Positions 35,482-44,942 of a stretch of 64,000 bases of DNA are shown in pieces; positions within the stretch are counted from its first letter, which is position 1, and the number at the start of each line of letters is the position of its first letter. The stretch is taken from contig CAITMU010000069.1 in the NCBI GenBank assembly GCA_903893565.1, positions 1 to 64,000 of the forward strand. Reading direction: 5' to 3'. The translations under genes were made by a program, and so were the position numbers. The stretch comes from an uncultured beta proteobacterium (GTDB lineage: Bacteria > Pseudomonadota > Gammaproteobacteria > Burkholderiales > SG8-41). Under the pieces are notes generated by a model that did not search any database, was not told where the DNA came from, and was given only the letters and a program-made list of their open reading frames with translations.

Positions 35482-36672
35482 ATGAGTGAAGCACGTGAAG
35501 TAGTCATACTAAGTGGGGTTCGCACCGCTATCGGTGATTATGGTGGTGCGCTTAAAGACGTGGCGCCGACCCAATTGGCTGCATTAGTCATACAAGAAGC
35601 GGTAAAGCGTGCCCATATCGATCCCCATCAAGTGAATCAATTGGTTTTTGGCAATGTCATTCATACCGAAGCCAAGGACATGTATTTCTCCCGTGTGGCG
35701 AGTGTCAAAGGCGGCTTACCCCAAGAGACCACCGCGCTGACCGTCAATCGGCTTTGTGGTAGCGGTCTACAAGCCATTGTCAGTGGCGCCCAGTCGATCC
35801 TACTAGGGGATGCCGAGGTCGCTTTAGGCGGTGGGGCTGAATCCATGAGTCGGGGCGGCTATTTAATGCCCAGTTTACGCTGGGGACAACGCATGAACGA
35901 GGCCAGCGTGGTGGACATGATGGTTGGCGCACTCACCGACCCCTTTGATAATGTACATATGGGCATTACCGCAGAAAATATCGCGGCCCAATGGCAATTC
36001 ACGCGTGAACAGCAAGATGCGTTTGCCGTTGAAAGTCACCGCCGAGCCATGCACGCCATAGAAAGCGGTCATTTTAAAGACCAAATTGTTCCTGTCGAAT
36101 TAAAAACACGTAAAGGCACCGTCCTGTTTGATCGTGATGAGCACGCCAGATCCGATATCTCGATGGAAAGCCTCGCAAAATTACGCCCCGTCTTTAAGAA
36201 AGAAGGTTCTGTCACCGCAGGCAATGCTTCAGGTATCAACGATGGGGCTGCCGCGATTGTCATGATGGAAAAAGCCGCCGCACAAAAAGCCGGTCTCAAA
36301 CCCATGGCACGTTTGGTGTCCTATGGCCTGGCTGGCGTGGACCATAAAATCATGGGAATCGGTCCCGTACCCGCTTGCCATAGGGCCTTGAATAAGGCTG
36401 GATTAACGGTCAACGATATGGACGTAATCGAATCCAACGAAGCCTTTGCCGTTCAAGCCTTGGCAGTGTCTGCTGACTTAAAATTAGATACCAACAAAAC
36501 CAATCCTAATGGAGGCGCCGTCGGCTTAGGCCATCCGATTGGGGCCACCGGCGCCATACTGTGCGTCAAAGCGCTCTACGAACTACAAAGAATACGCGGT
36601 CGATATGCGCTCGTGACCATGTGCATTGGCGGAGGCCAAGGGATTGCGGCGATTTTTGAGCGCTTAGCCTGA
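35482..36672 (+). CDS. Acetyl-CoA acyltransferase (thiolase; BktB/PhaA type)
   Basis: The 396-residue enzyme has the acylated cysteine in VNRLCGSGLQAIV near residue 88, GGGAESMS near residue 118, NEAFAVQAL near residue 322, GGAVGLGHPIGATGA near residue 345 with the catalytic His, and CIGGGQG near residue 382 with the second Cys. The start at 35482 has GGAGAA six bases upstream; an earlier TTG does not. It condenses or cleaves 3-ketoacyl-CoA. With phaM elsewhere in the window, PHA synthesis is one possible use; fatty-acid or aromatic catabolism is the other. Confidence 0.94.
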   Translation: MSEAREVVILSGVRTAIGDYGGALKDVAPTQLAALVIQEAVKRAHIDPHQVNQLVFGNVIHTEAKDMYFSRVASVKGGLPQETTALTVNRLCGSGLQAIVSGAQSILLGDAEVALGGGAESMSRGGYLMPSLRWGQRMNEASVVDMMVGALTDPFDNVHMGITAENIAAQWQFTREQQDAFAVESHRRAMHAIESGHFKDQIVPVELKTRKGTVLFDRDEHARSDISMESLAKLRPVFKKEGSVTAGNASGINDGAAAIVMMEKAAAQKAGLKPMARLVSYGLAGVDHKIMGIGPVPACHRALNKAGLTVNDMDVIESNEAFAVQALAVSADLKLDTNKTNPNGGAVGLGHPIGATGAILCVKALYELQRIRGRYALVTMCIGGGQGIAAIFERLA

Positions 36673-36903
36673 TTTGAACGATGATGAGCGCGTTACCCAC
36701 CCTAGGCTACGGCCAGGGTGAGGGTGGGGGTGAGCAAATCTCGCTCTTCGTGCGTCTTGCGCCTCTTTCTGACTTGTGGTTCGGTCATCTGCGCATCCAG
36801 ATAAACGCGCGCCAGTAAACCCATCAAGGACGCGCACGCTTTACTCACATAGGCCACGACACGCGTTACAATCCCATCATTGTCACTTAAAATCCCCCGC
36901 GCC

Positions 36904-38529
36904 ATGCACTTAACCGATCGCGTTTCCTGGAAAGCGCTCAAAGCGCACCGCCTTGAGCAGTCCTTTGATCTTGCTTCTTTATTTGCAAGAGATCCTCATC
37001 GCGCTGAGAAACTCTTTCTACAGCAGGGCAATCTGCGTGTGGACTATAGCAAAAATAGATTAACAGAAAAAACCACCGCGCTACTCTTTCAGTTAGCCCG
37101 CGATTGCGAGCTTGAAAACCATATCAGCGCCCTTTTTGAAGGTCTACCAGTCAATTTCACGGAAAATCGACCCGCACTTCACATGATGACCCGCGCGGTT
37201 CAGCCCCTGAACCCGCAGACCGCCGCCTTACAAGAGGCCGTGCTGGCAGAGGATCAACGACTGATGGATTTCGTCGATTCAGTGCATCAAGCAGGGATGA
37301 TTAAAAACGTCATACACATTGGCATTGGTGGCCCATTTCTGGGCTGTACCTGGGCCTATGAAGCACTTCAAATGTATGCTCGTTACAACATTACAGTGCA
37401 TTTTCTGTCCACGCTAGACGCCACACGACTCGCAAAAACCTTAGGTCCACTCGACCCGCATACAACGTTGGCTATTATCGCCTCCAAATCTTTCACTACC
37501 GAGGAAACAAAGGCCAATGCCCAAGCCGTTTGGCAATGGATGCAACAAAAGTTGCCCCAAGGAGAAAATCCTGCAGACCATTTTGTGGCTGTCACGGCAA
37601 ATACGCAGGCTGCAATTGAGATGGGATTATCGGCCCACCAGGTGTTTAAAGTCTGGCCCTGGGTGGGCGGTCGCTACTCGTTGTATTCCGCCATGGGTCT
37701 TCCCATCGCCCTGGCCTGTGGCACCACGATCTTTCGTGAGCTACGACAAGGGGCCGCCACGATGGATGAGCATTTTTATAAAACCCCACTAGAGCACAAC
37801 ATGCCCGTGTTGCTGGGGCTCATTACCCTCTGGTATTCTCACTTCTGGGGGGCTCATAGTCGACTCACCCTGCCATACATCGATCACTGTGATGCACTGC
37901 CTAGCTATATTCAACAGGTTGAAATGGAGAGCTTAGGCAAAGGCATCACACGCCTAGGCACTCCGGTAGACTACCCCACCGGAGTACTTACTTGGGGAGC
38001 CGCAGCCACACAAGGGCAACACACCTTTGCACAATTGCTCATGCAAGGAACCCATTTTGTGCCGGTTGACATCATCATGAGTTGTCTCCCCACTCACGGT
38101 AACCATGACTTTCACCAGCGTCTGGTGGCCCATGCGCTGGCACAAGGCGAAGCCCGCATGCTCGGTCAAGACTTGAATGCAGCCAAAGCCTTGCTCGCGG
38201 AAAAAGGCTTGGAGGCCGAGCGCATCAATACCCTAGCACCTCACTTAGTCATGCCTGGCAATCTACCGAGCACTTTCATTGTACTGCAGCAAGCGAATGC
38301 CCAGGCTTTAGGTATGTTGAGCGCCCTGTATGAGCATAGTGTGTATGTACAGAGCGTTCTTTATGACATCAACGCTTTTGATCAGTGGGGAGTGGAGTTT
38401 GCTAAGCATTTATCCACAGATATACTCGCTCAGCTCTCGGCAAAGGGTGAGCCCCATCACCCCCCCCACCCCTCCACCCAAACGTTGATCCAACACATCC
38501 AGTCACAACAAATCAGGCATACAACATGA
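36904..38529 (+). CDS. pgi: Glucose-6-phosphate isomerase
   Basis: The 541-residue enzyme carries PGI motifs: IHIGIGGPFLGCTWAYEAL near residue 139, SKSFTTEET near residue 195, WVGGRYSLYSAMG near residue 250, and QVEMESLGKGITR near residue 338 with the catalytic Glu. I chose ATG 36904 (MHLTDRVSWKALK), which fits the family; a TTG at 36880 would add eight residues. No Shine-Dalgarno sequence is evident. A TACAAT box lies at 36866-36871. The downstream small gene overlaps its stop. It interconverts glucose-6-phosphate and fructose-6-phosphate. Confidence 0.96.
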   Translation: MHLTDRVSWKALKAHRLEQSFDLASLFARDPHRAEKLFLQQGNLRVDYSKNRLTEKTTALLFQLARDCELENHISALFEGLPVNFTENRPALHMMTRAVQPLNPQTAALQEAVLAEDQRLMDFVDSVHQAGMIKNVIHIGIGGPFLGCTWAYEALQMYARYNITVHFLSTLDATRLAKTLGPLDPHTTLAIIASKSFTTEETKANAQAVWQWMQQKLPQGENPADHFVAVTANTQAAIEMGLSAHQVFKVWPWVGGRYSLYSAMGLPIALACGTTIFRELRQGAATMDEHFYKTPLEHNMPVLLGLITLWYSHFWGAHSRLTLPYIDHCDALPSYIQQVEMESLGKGITRLGTPVDYPTGVLTWGAAATQGQHTFAQLLMQGTHFVPVDIIMSCLPTHGNHDFHQRLVAHALAQGEARMLGQDLNAAKALLAEKGLEAERINTLAPHLVMPGNLPSTFIVLQQANAQALGMLSALYEHSVYVQSVLYDINAFDQWGVEFAKHLSTDILAQLSAKGEPHHPPHPSTQTLIQHIQSQQIRHTT

Positions 38530-38732
38530 AAGATGAGGTTCTGAATCTCAGTATCCGAAAATACCTTAAAACCGTCGGCATTAATTCTCAGCTCGCCATC
38601 GAAAAAGCCGTACATCAAGCGGTCAGGGAAAATACGCTTACAGGCAACGAAACCTTACCGATTCAAATGACCCTATCTGTCAATGGACTCAGTCTTCACT
38701 TAAGCTTTGATGGCGAACTACATCTCGAATAA
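38526..38732 (+). CDS. DUF6494-family small protein
   Basis: The 68-residue protein reads NLSIRKYLKTVGINSQLAIE then KAVHQAVRENTLTGNETLPI, a pattern I associate with the DUF6494 family. It is predicted to be soluble, with an N-terminal helical half and a C-terminal beta half (QMTLSVNGLSLHLSFDGELHLE). The ATG overlaps the pgi stop codon (ATGA), implying coupled translation. Function unknown. Confidence 0.85.
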   Translation: MKDEVLNLSIRKYLKTVGINSQLAIEKAVHQAVRENTLTGNETLPIQMTLSVNGLSLHLSFDGELHLE

Positions 38733-38762
38733 ATAAGTCTGCCCAAGAAAAGTGGACCTCGC

Positions 38763-39308
38763 CTAAATCTTCATGACATGCTCCCGGTAGTAAATCAACT
38801 CCTGTATCGACTCATGGATGTCGGCTAAGGCTTCATGTTTTCCGTGCTTCGTAAACCCGGCTAATAAAGTCGGCTTCCAGCGACGCACCAACTCTTTCAA
38901 AGTACTCACATCTAAATTTCGGTATAAAAAATACTGCTCCAGTTGGGGCATATATTTAACCAAAAATCGGCGGTCTTGATGGATGGAGTTACCACACATC
39001 GGCGAAATCGACGGGGGTACAAATTGCGATATAAACGCTAACATCTGGCTTTGCGCCGCTGCTTCCGTTAACTGAGAGGCCTGAACGCGCTCGATGAGCC
39101 CACTTTTTCGATGGGTCGACTGATTCCAACTGTCCATGGCATCCAGCACGGCAGGCGCTTGATGAACCACTAAAACCGGCGACTGCGCTAACACTTCGAG
39201 CTGGGAATTAGTGATCAAAACTGCCAACTCTAGAATCCTATCGGTTTCAGGATTTAGGCCACTCATCTCCATGTCAATCCAGATGAGGTTATTCGGGTCT
39301 TGTGTCAT
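38763..39308 (-). CDS. orn: Oligoribonuclease
   Basis: The 181-residue DEDDh exonuclease starts [20 protein letters not shown] with the first Asp-Glu pair. It has [13 protein letters not shown] near residue 104 with the next Asp and [14 protein letters not shown] near residue 157 with the catalytic His and last Asp. It degrades 2- to 5-mer RNAs and pGpG. It is divergent from the M48 protease gene with 45 bases between starts. Confidence 0.97.
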   Translation of the reverse strand: MTQDPNNLIWIDMEMSGLNPETDRILELAVLITNSQLEVLAQSPVLVVHQAPAVLDAMDSWNQSTHRKSGLIERVQASQLTEAAAQSQMLAFISQFVPPSISPMCGNSIHQDRRFLVKYMPQLEQYFLYRNLDVSTLKELVRRWKPTLLAGFTKHGKHEALADIHESIQELIYYREHVMKI

Positions 39309-39353
39309 AATGAACCGTAGATTTTTCCATTGATAAAAGGCCTCGATTAGATA

Positions 39354-40601
39354 ATGAATGCTTTTGGAATGACATTTTTACTGTGCCTGTGTGTGGCGAG
39401 CCTTCTTCGCCTATGGTTAAGTTCGCGCCACATGCATTACATTAAAGCGCACCGGGATCAGTTGCCTTCGGCGTTTGAGGGACAGATCAGTCTAGATGCA
39501 CACCAACGTGCCGCTGATTATACCTGTGCCAAAGCTCGGTTAGGACAAGCCTCAACCCTCTTAGAGGTTGTGATCGCTTTAGGGCTAACCTTTGGTGGGG
39601 GTTTAGACCTACTTAACCTTTGCGCTGCCCAGGTAAGCGAGGGGATGATGCAAGGACTTGTATTACTCTTGTTAACTGGACTATTAATGGGATTAATTGA
39701 GTTGCCCTTTAGCTGGTATAGCACTTTTCATATTGAGTCCCGTTTTGGCTTTAATAAAATGACGCCTGCGCTTTTTTTTAAAGACCTAGCGAAAAGTCTC
39801 CTCTTAGGCATCGCCCTAGGTCTGCCACTAGCGAGCGCTATTTTATGGTTAATGGAAAAAATGGGCTCCTTCTGGTGGTTCGATGCATGGTTAACTTGGA
39901 TGGGGTTTAATATCCTGATGCTCGCCCTTTACCCGATGTGGATTGCTCCGCTCTTTAATAAATTTACCCCCATGGATAACCCCGCGTTAAAAGAACGAAT
40001 CGAGGCTTTGCTGCATCGCTGTGGATTCGCCGTCAAGGGTTTGATGGTCATGGATGGCTCGATTCGTTCAAGCCACGGCAATGCCTACTTCACCGGTTTT
40101 GGTAAAACCAAAAGGATCGTTTTTTTCGACACCCTGCTCGAACGGCTTAAGGTCGAGGAAGTCGAAGCGGTATTAGCTCACGAACTGGGCCACTTCAAAT
40201 GTCGTCACGTAGTAAAACGTATCCTTTTAAGCTTTGCGGCTAGTTTTTTCTTCCTCTACCTCTTAGGCTATGTAATGGATAAACCTTGGTTTTACAGTGG
40301 CCTTAACGTGACAACTGCCTCCACTGCTATGACCTTGATCCTTTTTTTCTTAGTGACCCCCCATTTCACTTTTTTACTCCAACCGCTGATGTCCGCCTAT
40401 TCCCGCCAACATGAGTTTGAAGCTGATCAATACGCGGCCGCTCATGCCAACCCAGCCGATTTAGTCAATGCGCTCACAAAACTTTATAACGATAATGCCT
40501 CAACGCTCACACCCGATCCATTGCATTCCATGTTCTATGATTCTCACCCACCCGCATTAATTCGTATTGGAAAACTACAACCCAACACGCCTTTGTCTTA
40601 G
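39354..40601 (+). CDS. M48-family membrane metalloprotease (CAAX protease-like, Ste24 type)
   Basis: The 415-residue protein has the zinc motif [10 protein letters not shown] near residue 280 and the third ligand in EFEADQYAA near residue 357, with about six membrane segments. The length and the [20 protein letters not shown] segment near residue 227 match bacterial Ste24-like proteases rather than HtpX. It probably acts in membrane protein quality control. It is followed by the pterin dehydratase and rsgA in the same direction. Confidence 0.93.
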   Translation: MNAFGMTFLLCLCVASLLRLWLSSRHMHYIKAHRDQLPSAFEGQISLDAHQRAADYTCAKARLGQASTLLEVVIALGLTFGGGLDLLNLCAAQVSEGMMQGLVLLLLTGLLMGLIELPFSWYSTFHIESRFGFNKMTPALFFKDLAKSLLLGIALGLPLASAILWLMEKMGSFWWFDAWLTWMGFNILMLALYPMWIAPLFNKFTPMDNPALKERIEALLHRCGFAVKGLMVMDGSIRSSHGNAYFTGFGKTKRIVFFDTLLERLKVEEVEAVLAHELGHFKCRHVVKRILLSFAASFFFLYLLGYVMDKPWFYSGLNVTTASTAMTLILFFLVTPHFTFLLQPLMSAYSRQHEFEADQYAAAHANPADLVNALTKLYNDNASTLTPDPLHSMFYDSHPPALIRIGKLQPNTPLS

Positions 40602-40621
40602 CGACTACACTGAGTAAATAA

Positions 40622-40957
40622 ATGACTGACATTGATCTTCAAAAAAATAAATGTAAGCCCTGTGAGGGTGGTGTGTCGCCACTGACTGAGGCCGAGGCCT
40701 TACGCTTATTGAAGCAACTTAACGGTTGGCAACTTCATACCCAGCACATCATCAAAGCTTTTGATTTCAAGAATTTTGACCAAACCATGGCCTTTGTCAA
40801 TGCGGTGGCTTGGATTTCGCAAAAAGAAGACCATCACCCAGAGCTCAAAGTCTCCTATAGCCAATGCCAGATCAGCTATCAAACGCATGCCATTGGGGGC
40901 TTATCTGAAAATGATTTCATCTGTGCCGCTAAAATCGATGCCTTATTCGATTTGTGA
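40622..40957 (+). CDS. phhB: 4a-hydroxytetrahydrobiopterin dehydratase (PCD/DCoH)
   Basis: The 111-residue protein has the PCD core WISQKEDHHPELKVSY near residue 62, with the His-His pair of the active site, and THAIGGLSENDF near residue 89. It normally recycles the pterin cofactor of phenylalanine hydroxylase, but no phhA is in the window. The family can also serve molybdopterin or other pterins. Its stop codon overlaps the GTG start of rsgA (GTGA). Confidence 0.92.
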   Translation: MTDIDLQKNKCKPCEGGVSPLTEAEALRLLKQLNGWQLHTQHIIKAFDFKNFDQTMAFVNAVAWISQKEDHHPELKVSYSQCQISYQTHAIGGLSENDFICAAKIDALFDL

Positions 40958-41871
40958 GAACGTCTAAAGTTCGTGCGGCGATCGAATTATTACCTGGGCA
41001 AGTGATCGCCAGCTTTGGTCGGACCTATCGTGTGGAATTAGCAAACGGCCTGCAAGTCGAGTGCGCTACCCGTGGCAAAAGAAGTGATGTCGCCTGTGGA
41101 GACCGCGTCCAGATTCAGCATTCAGGCGACAACAGTGGCGTGATTGATTCCATACTGCCTCGGGTGAGTCTACTTTACCGCTCCGATGCCCATCGTCAAA
41201 AATTAATCGCCGCCAACGTCACCCAAGTGTTAATCGTTGTCGCACCGATTCCTAGTTTTTATGATGATCTTATTAGTCGTTGTCTTGCGGCCTGCGAGCA
41301 CGCCAATATCCGGGCGCGAATACTGCTCAATAAAACGGATCTCGCCGAGGCCTCTCTCGCCTCAGCAGCACTCGACATCTACCGGCAACTCGGTTACAGC
41401 GTGCTCTCACTCAGTGCCAAACAAAGCATTGCTGCCTTACAAGAGGCACTGCAAAATGAGGTCAGTGTTTTGGTAGGGCAGTCCGGAATGGGTAAATCCA
41501 CCATTGTGAATCAACTCGCTCCCGAAGCCCGCTTACGCGTTGCCGAAACCTCCCTCGCACTCGATTCAGGTCGACATACGACCACCGGGGCAAGGTTATT
41601 GCATATTAATGAGGCCACCGATCTTATCGATTCACCCGGTTTACAGTCCTTCGGTCTACATCACCTAGACCAACAAGAAACGGCGCACGCTTTTGTTGAA
41701 TTTAGACCGTGGTTAGGTCAGTGCCGTTTTCGTGATTGCACTCACCGAACAGAGCCCGGGTGCGCGATTCAAGCCGCCTGCCTCGAACAAAAAATCAGTA
41801 CGGTAAGAATTCAATCCTATCGCACCCTCATCGAAGAGCTTTTGCGCGCTAAAGCGCACCGCTTTGACTAA
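40954..41871 (+). CDS. rsgA: Ribosome small-subunit biogenesis GTPase RsgA
   Basis: The 305-residue protein is a circularly permuted GTPase: NKTDLA (G4) near residue 128 precedes GQSGMGKST (G1) near residue 174, then DSPGLQSFG (G3) near residue 229. The zinc site is CRFRDCTHRTEPGC near residue 260. An N-terminal OB fold carries GQVIASFGRTYRVE. It starts with GTG overlapping the phhB stop, implying coupling. It assists 30S maturation. Confidence 0.96.
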   Translation: MRTSKVRAAIELLPGQVIASFGRTYRVELANGLQVECATRGKRSDVACGDRVQIQHSGDNSGVIDSILPRVSLLYRSDAHRQKLIAANVTQVLIVVAPIPSFYDDLISRCLAACEHANIRARILLNKTDLAEASLASAALDIYRQLGYSVLSLSAKQSIAALQEALQNEVSVLVGQSGMGKSTIVNQLAPEARLRVAETSLALDSGRHTTTGARLLHINEATDLIDSPGLQSFGLHHLDQQETAHAFVEFRPWLGQCRFRDCTHRTEPGCAIQAACLEQKISTVRIQSYRTLIEELLRAKAHRFD

Positions 41872-41896
41872 AGCGCCACGTCGCTTACGCTTTTTT
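41870..41896 (+). terminator. Weak terminator candidate after rsgA
   Basis: AAAGCG and CGCTTT can pair around a 12-base loop and are followed by a T tract (41891-41896). A nested AAGCG/CGCTT hairpin is an alternative. The stem is short. Confidence 0.4.
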
Positions 41897-41929
41897 CGAC
41901 TCAGCAAGGCCCACCACTAACAACTAGCC

Positions 41930-42877
41930 CTAGCCTAATGAGTGGGCAAGACTCACCACTCCAATCAAAAACATCCAAGTCACCAAGGCCCGCCAAATCA
42001 ATCCTAATGCGCTGGGCAAGCAATCGGGCGTTAATTCTTCACCAAAGCCCAATTCAGGGCGATATCGTATACGACCAAACTCATGGATAGCTCCCCCTAA
42101 TTTCATGCCCAATGCCCCTGCCCCACTGGCCAAAACGATCCCCTCTTCAGGCTGACTCCACTGGGACGCCTGCGTTTTCCAACATTCGGCTGCATCCTGA
42201 AAATTGCCTACCACCGCAAAGCTCATCGCCGTTAGCCGCAGTGGCAGCCAATCCACCCAGAGCTGCGCTCGACGGGTAAATTGCACGAAGGCCTCAGAAG
42301 GTAAGGGGCCCGTCGGATAGGTCTCTGTGACCAGCGGCTCTGAGCCCCAATGTTCCAGCAAGGCAGAACTCGCACGATAAAAAATGGCACCTGCAGGACC
42401 GAGCAAGGCATACCACGCCAAGGGTGCAAATACATGTCGATACGATTGGAGAAGGCTTTTTTCAATACTCAATCCAATCATCTCGCTACGAGTCAATTCA
42501 CTTGAGTCTTGCCCTCGCCATTGCGTCATTCGAAGCCTTGCCCCGTTAAGATCATCGGCATCGAGCAATTGATGAATCTCATTATAACAATCCATAAATT
42601 GACGAAATCCAACAATGACATACATCAGGGCCACGCCAAAAAATAAAGACAACAACGGGTTCATCCAGTGCAACATCCGGTCTATTAGAAACACCGTCAT
42701 GCAGACTGGCAATACCCCCAACGCCCAGGCCACAACACCCTGAGTATGCTGCCCTGCATCGAACTTCGCTCGAAGTGAATGAGCAAAGGATTCATAGGTC
42801 TTAAAAAAAATATTGGCAGGGCGTAAGGGTCTGACTTGCTCCAAGAGCAATGCGGCCAGTAAAACTAAAAATTTCAT
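41930..42877 (-). CDS. CobD/CbiB-family membrane protein
   Basis: The 315-residue protein has four or so membrane segments and motifs LLLEQVRPLRP at the start, WYALLGPAGAIFYR near residue 155 and WLPLRLTAMSFAVVGNFQDA near residue 209, which belong to the CobD/CbiB/AmpE superfamily. True CobD makes adenosylcobinamide, but no cobalamin genes are near. Betaproteobacterial members like this one often stand alone with unknown function. It is divergent from the NUDIX gene. Confidence 0.87.
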   Translation of the reverse strand: MKFLVLLAALLLEQVRPLRPANIFFKTYESFAHSLRAKFDAGQHTQGVVAWALGVLPVCMTVFLIDRMLHWMNPLLSLFFGVALMYVIVGFRQFMDCYNEIHQLLDADDLNGARLRMTQWRGQDSSELTRSEMIGLSIEKSLLQSYRHVFAPLAWYALLGPAGAIFYRASSALLEHWGSEPLVTETYPTGPLPSEAFVQFTRRAQLWVDWLPLRLTAMSFAVVGNFQDAAECWKTQASQWSQPEEGIVLASGAGALGMKLGGAIHEFGRIRYRPELGFGEELTPDCLPSALGLIWRALVTWMFLIGVVSLAHSLG

Positions 42878-43213
42878 GGCGCCCCCATCTCATATCGTCT
42901 TTTTAGGTAGTGAATACTTTGAGTCATACGTTTTTTGCTTCTTTCAATAAACAACCACAAACCCTACACAAATAGTTTTTGTATCATACAGAGAATTCTT
43001 CCTCATCCGCAAATGCTAATCGGTTTTTCTTAGGCTTTATCCCGCCCAACCGACTAAAGCACAAAAAAACTCTTTTCCCCTACCTGACTTATACCCCCCC
43101 ACCGCCGTAGGCGGCACTCGCCCCTTCAACGGCATAACCCGCTAACGAACAGGCTTAGGTTAAAATAATGCCAGACAAACTAGCCCACGCCCTCTTTAAC
43201 CCATTCCAATCCT
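42878..43213. other. Divergent intergenic region, no gene seen
   Basis: These 336 bases separate the CobD/CbiB-like gene and the NUDIX gene. A TAAAAT box about 45 bases before the NUDIX start may be its -10 element; no matching -35 is clear. I see no other feature. Confidence 0.4.
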
Positions 43214-43843
43214 ATGGTTGTTTCCGACTATCCTCCCTTTTATTGGGATCCTGACGACATTAGCGAGCGCTTACGCTGGCCTGCGCCAGCGGGCAATCCC
43301 TTGGATCTACACATGGGGGAGATACCCGAAGGCATGGTCATCAAAGAGGCCGCCGTATTAGTGCCGTTAGTCAAGCGCCAACAAGAGATCCATTTATTAT
43401 TTACTCAGCGCACGACTCATCTAAACGCTCACGCTGGTCAAATTAGTTTTCCGGGCGGGCGGGTAGAACCCGCCGATCAGGATCGCGGCGTAACTGCGTT
43501 ACGTGAAACCGAAGAAGAAATCGGTTTGCCCCGACATAAAGTCCGAGTCTTAGGTCACTTACCCGAGTATTCCATCCCCTCCGGTTTTCGCATTACCCCC
43601 GTGATCGGATGGATTGATAGCCCATTTACCACGAAGGCTGATCCGTACGAAGTAGCCGATATTTTTGAAGCCCCTTTAAGTCATTTTTTAGATGAATCAC
43701 GATACCTTCGACACGAATACCACTTCAACGGCCGCCATCGCCATTATGTGGCCATTTCTTATTCAGGCCGCTACTTTTGGGGGGCGACCGCAGGGATGTT
43801 ACTGAGTCTGGCGCGTTGCCTAGCGCTACGTAATGCGTCATGA
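43214..43843 (+). CDS. NUDIX hydrolase, CoA pyrophosphatase type
   Basis: The 209-residue protein has the CoA-pyrophosphatase lead motif LNAHAGQISFPGGRVEPAD near residue 74 and a NUDIX box GGRVEPADQDRGVTALRETE then EEIGL. It probably hydrolyses CoA or related nucleotide diphosphates (NudL-like). Its stop overlaps the ATG of the ybaK-like gene (ATGA), so the two are cotranscribed. Confidence 0.92.
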   Translation: MVVSDYPPFYWDPDDISERLRWPAPAGNPLDLHMGEIPEGMVIKEAAVLVPLVKRQQEIHLLFTQRTTHLNAHAGQISFPGGRVEPADQDRGVTALRETEEEIGLPRHKVRVLGHLPEYSIPSGFRITPVIGWIDSPFTTKADPYEVADIFEAPLSHFLDESRYLRHEYHFNGRHRHYVAISYSGRYFWGATAGMLLSLARCLALRNAS

Positions 43844-44328
43844 ACTCACCGCACATCCCCTCTACCCCAGCGGTGCTCATGTTAAAGGCGGCCCTCATTC
43901 CCTTTTCTACCCATTTTTATACCTACGAAGAAAAAGGCGGCACCGCCACTTCTTCTCGAGCCCTCGGGGTCAATGAGCATGAAGTCATCAAAACCCTTAT
44001 TATGGCCGACGAAAAAGCCTCACCCCTGATCGTATTAATGCATGGTGATCTTCAAGTGTCGACTAAGAATTTGGCACGCCATTTAGGCGTTAAACACATC
44101 GAGCCCTGCTCGGCCCTCGTGGCACAACGTCATAGCGGCTATCTTGTCGGAGGCACCTCCCCCTTTGGAACCCGAAAAAAAATGCCCGTCTACGTGCAAA
44201 ACTCGATTTGGGATTTACCCCACATTTATATCAATGGCGGGCGTCGGGGGTTTTTAGTGCGCATTACACCAGATAGCCTTACCCAGCTCTTGCCAGTCAC
44301 GCCAGTCAATGTAGCCATTACCACATAA
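43840..44328 (+). CDS. ybaK: Cys-tRNA(Pro)/Cys-tRNA(Cys) deacylase YbaK
   Basis: The 162-residue protein of the YbaK/ProX fold has HEVIKTLIM near residue 47, the lysine-bearing DLQVSTKNLARHLG near residue 68 and GYLVGGTSPFGTRKKMPVYV near residue 99, the YbaK GGxSPxGxKK signature. It hydrolyses mischarged Cys-tRNA(Pro) in trans. It is translationally coupled to the NUDIX gene. Confidence 0.94.
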   Translation: MNSPHIPSTPAVLMLKAALIPFSTHFYTYEEKGGTATSSRALGVNEHEVIKTLIMADEKASPLIVLMHGDLQVSTKNLARHLGVKHIEPCSALVAQRHSGYLVGGTSPFGTRKKMPVYVQNSIWDLPHIYINGGRRGFLVRITPDSLTQLLPVTPVNVAITT

Positions 44329-44446
44329 AATGTAGAGGTTACACGGCCATTGTCTTAGAACCGATAATCCACCCAGTCAAATAACCTATTGGCTCGCTAG
44401 GGCATGATAGGTCGCTCTTAACTTCAGCTCTCATAAAGTCAACCAC

Positions 44447-44875
44447 ATGATCACAATCACCACTTCGCCCCTCGACATCGAAACTCAATTGAAACGCGTC
44501 TTTGAATGTCAGATTCCCCTGCGCTTTGCTGACATGGATGCCGATCAGCACGTCAATAACGCCGAATACTACCGTTATATGGAAGAGGCCCGAATGCGCT
44601 GGTTTGACCAATTAGGGCTCGCGTTAATTCCCCCTCTACCAATTCCCGTTTTAGCCGCCAACGCTTGTCAATTCATAAAGCCTATGCATTTTCCAGGCAC
44701 GGTCACGGTCGAAATTTACTTAGGGGCCATGAGTAAAAGCAGTCTTCGCACACACTGCTTACTGCGTAATGGCCCCACCATAGTCGCCGAGGGCTATGCG
44801 GTATCGGTCTGGATGGATCCCGCAACACAAAAAAGCATTCCCTTACCAGCCCCCATACGCGCACTGAGCCCCTAG
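44447..44875 (+). CDS. Acyl-CoA thioesterase, 4HBT hotdog family
   Basis: The 142-residue hotdog protein has LRFADMDADQHVNNAEYYRY near residues 25-44, the 4-hydroxybenzoyl-CoA thioesterase motif with the catalytic Asp and the HVNN helix start. It should hydrolyse acyl- or aroyl-CoA esters. It is followed by a strong hairpin at 44883-44906 and faces fumC. Confidence 0.9.
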   Translation: MITITTSPLDIETQLKRVFECQIPLRFADMDADQHVNNAEYYRYMEEARMRWFDQLGLALIPPLPIPVLAANACQFIKPMHFPGTVTVEIYLGAMSKSSLRTHCLLRNGPTIVAEGYAVSVWMDPATQKSIPLPAPIRALSP

Positions 44876-44882
44876 AGCTAAC

Positions 44883-44906
44883 TTGGGGGCATGCACCTGC
44901 CCCCAA
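44883..44906. terminator. Symmetric hairpin between convergent genes
   Basis: TTGGGGGCA and TGCCCCCAA form a perfect 9-bp stem with a TGCACC loop between the thioesterase and fumC. Neither strand has a T tract, so it is a hairpin-type 3' end rather than a classical intrinsic terminator. Confidence 0.55.
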
Positions 44907-44942
44907 CCCTGCGTGACTCGCTCAATCAATCGAAGCTAAGGC

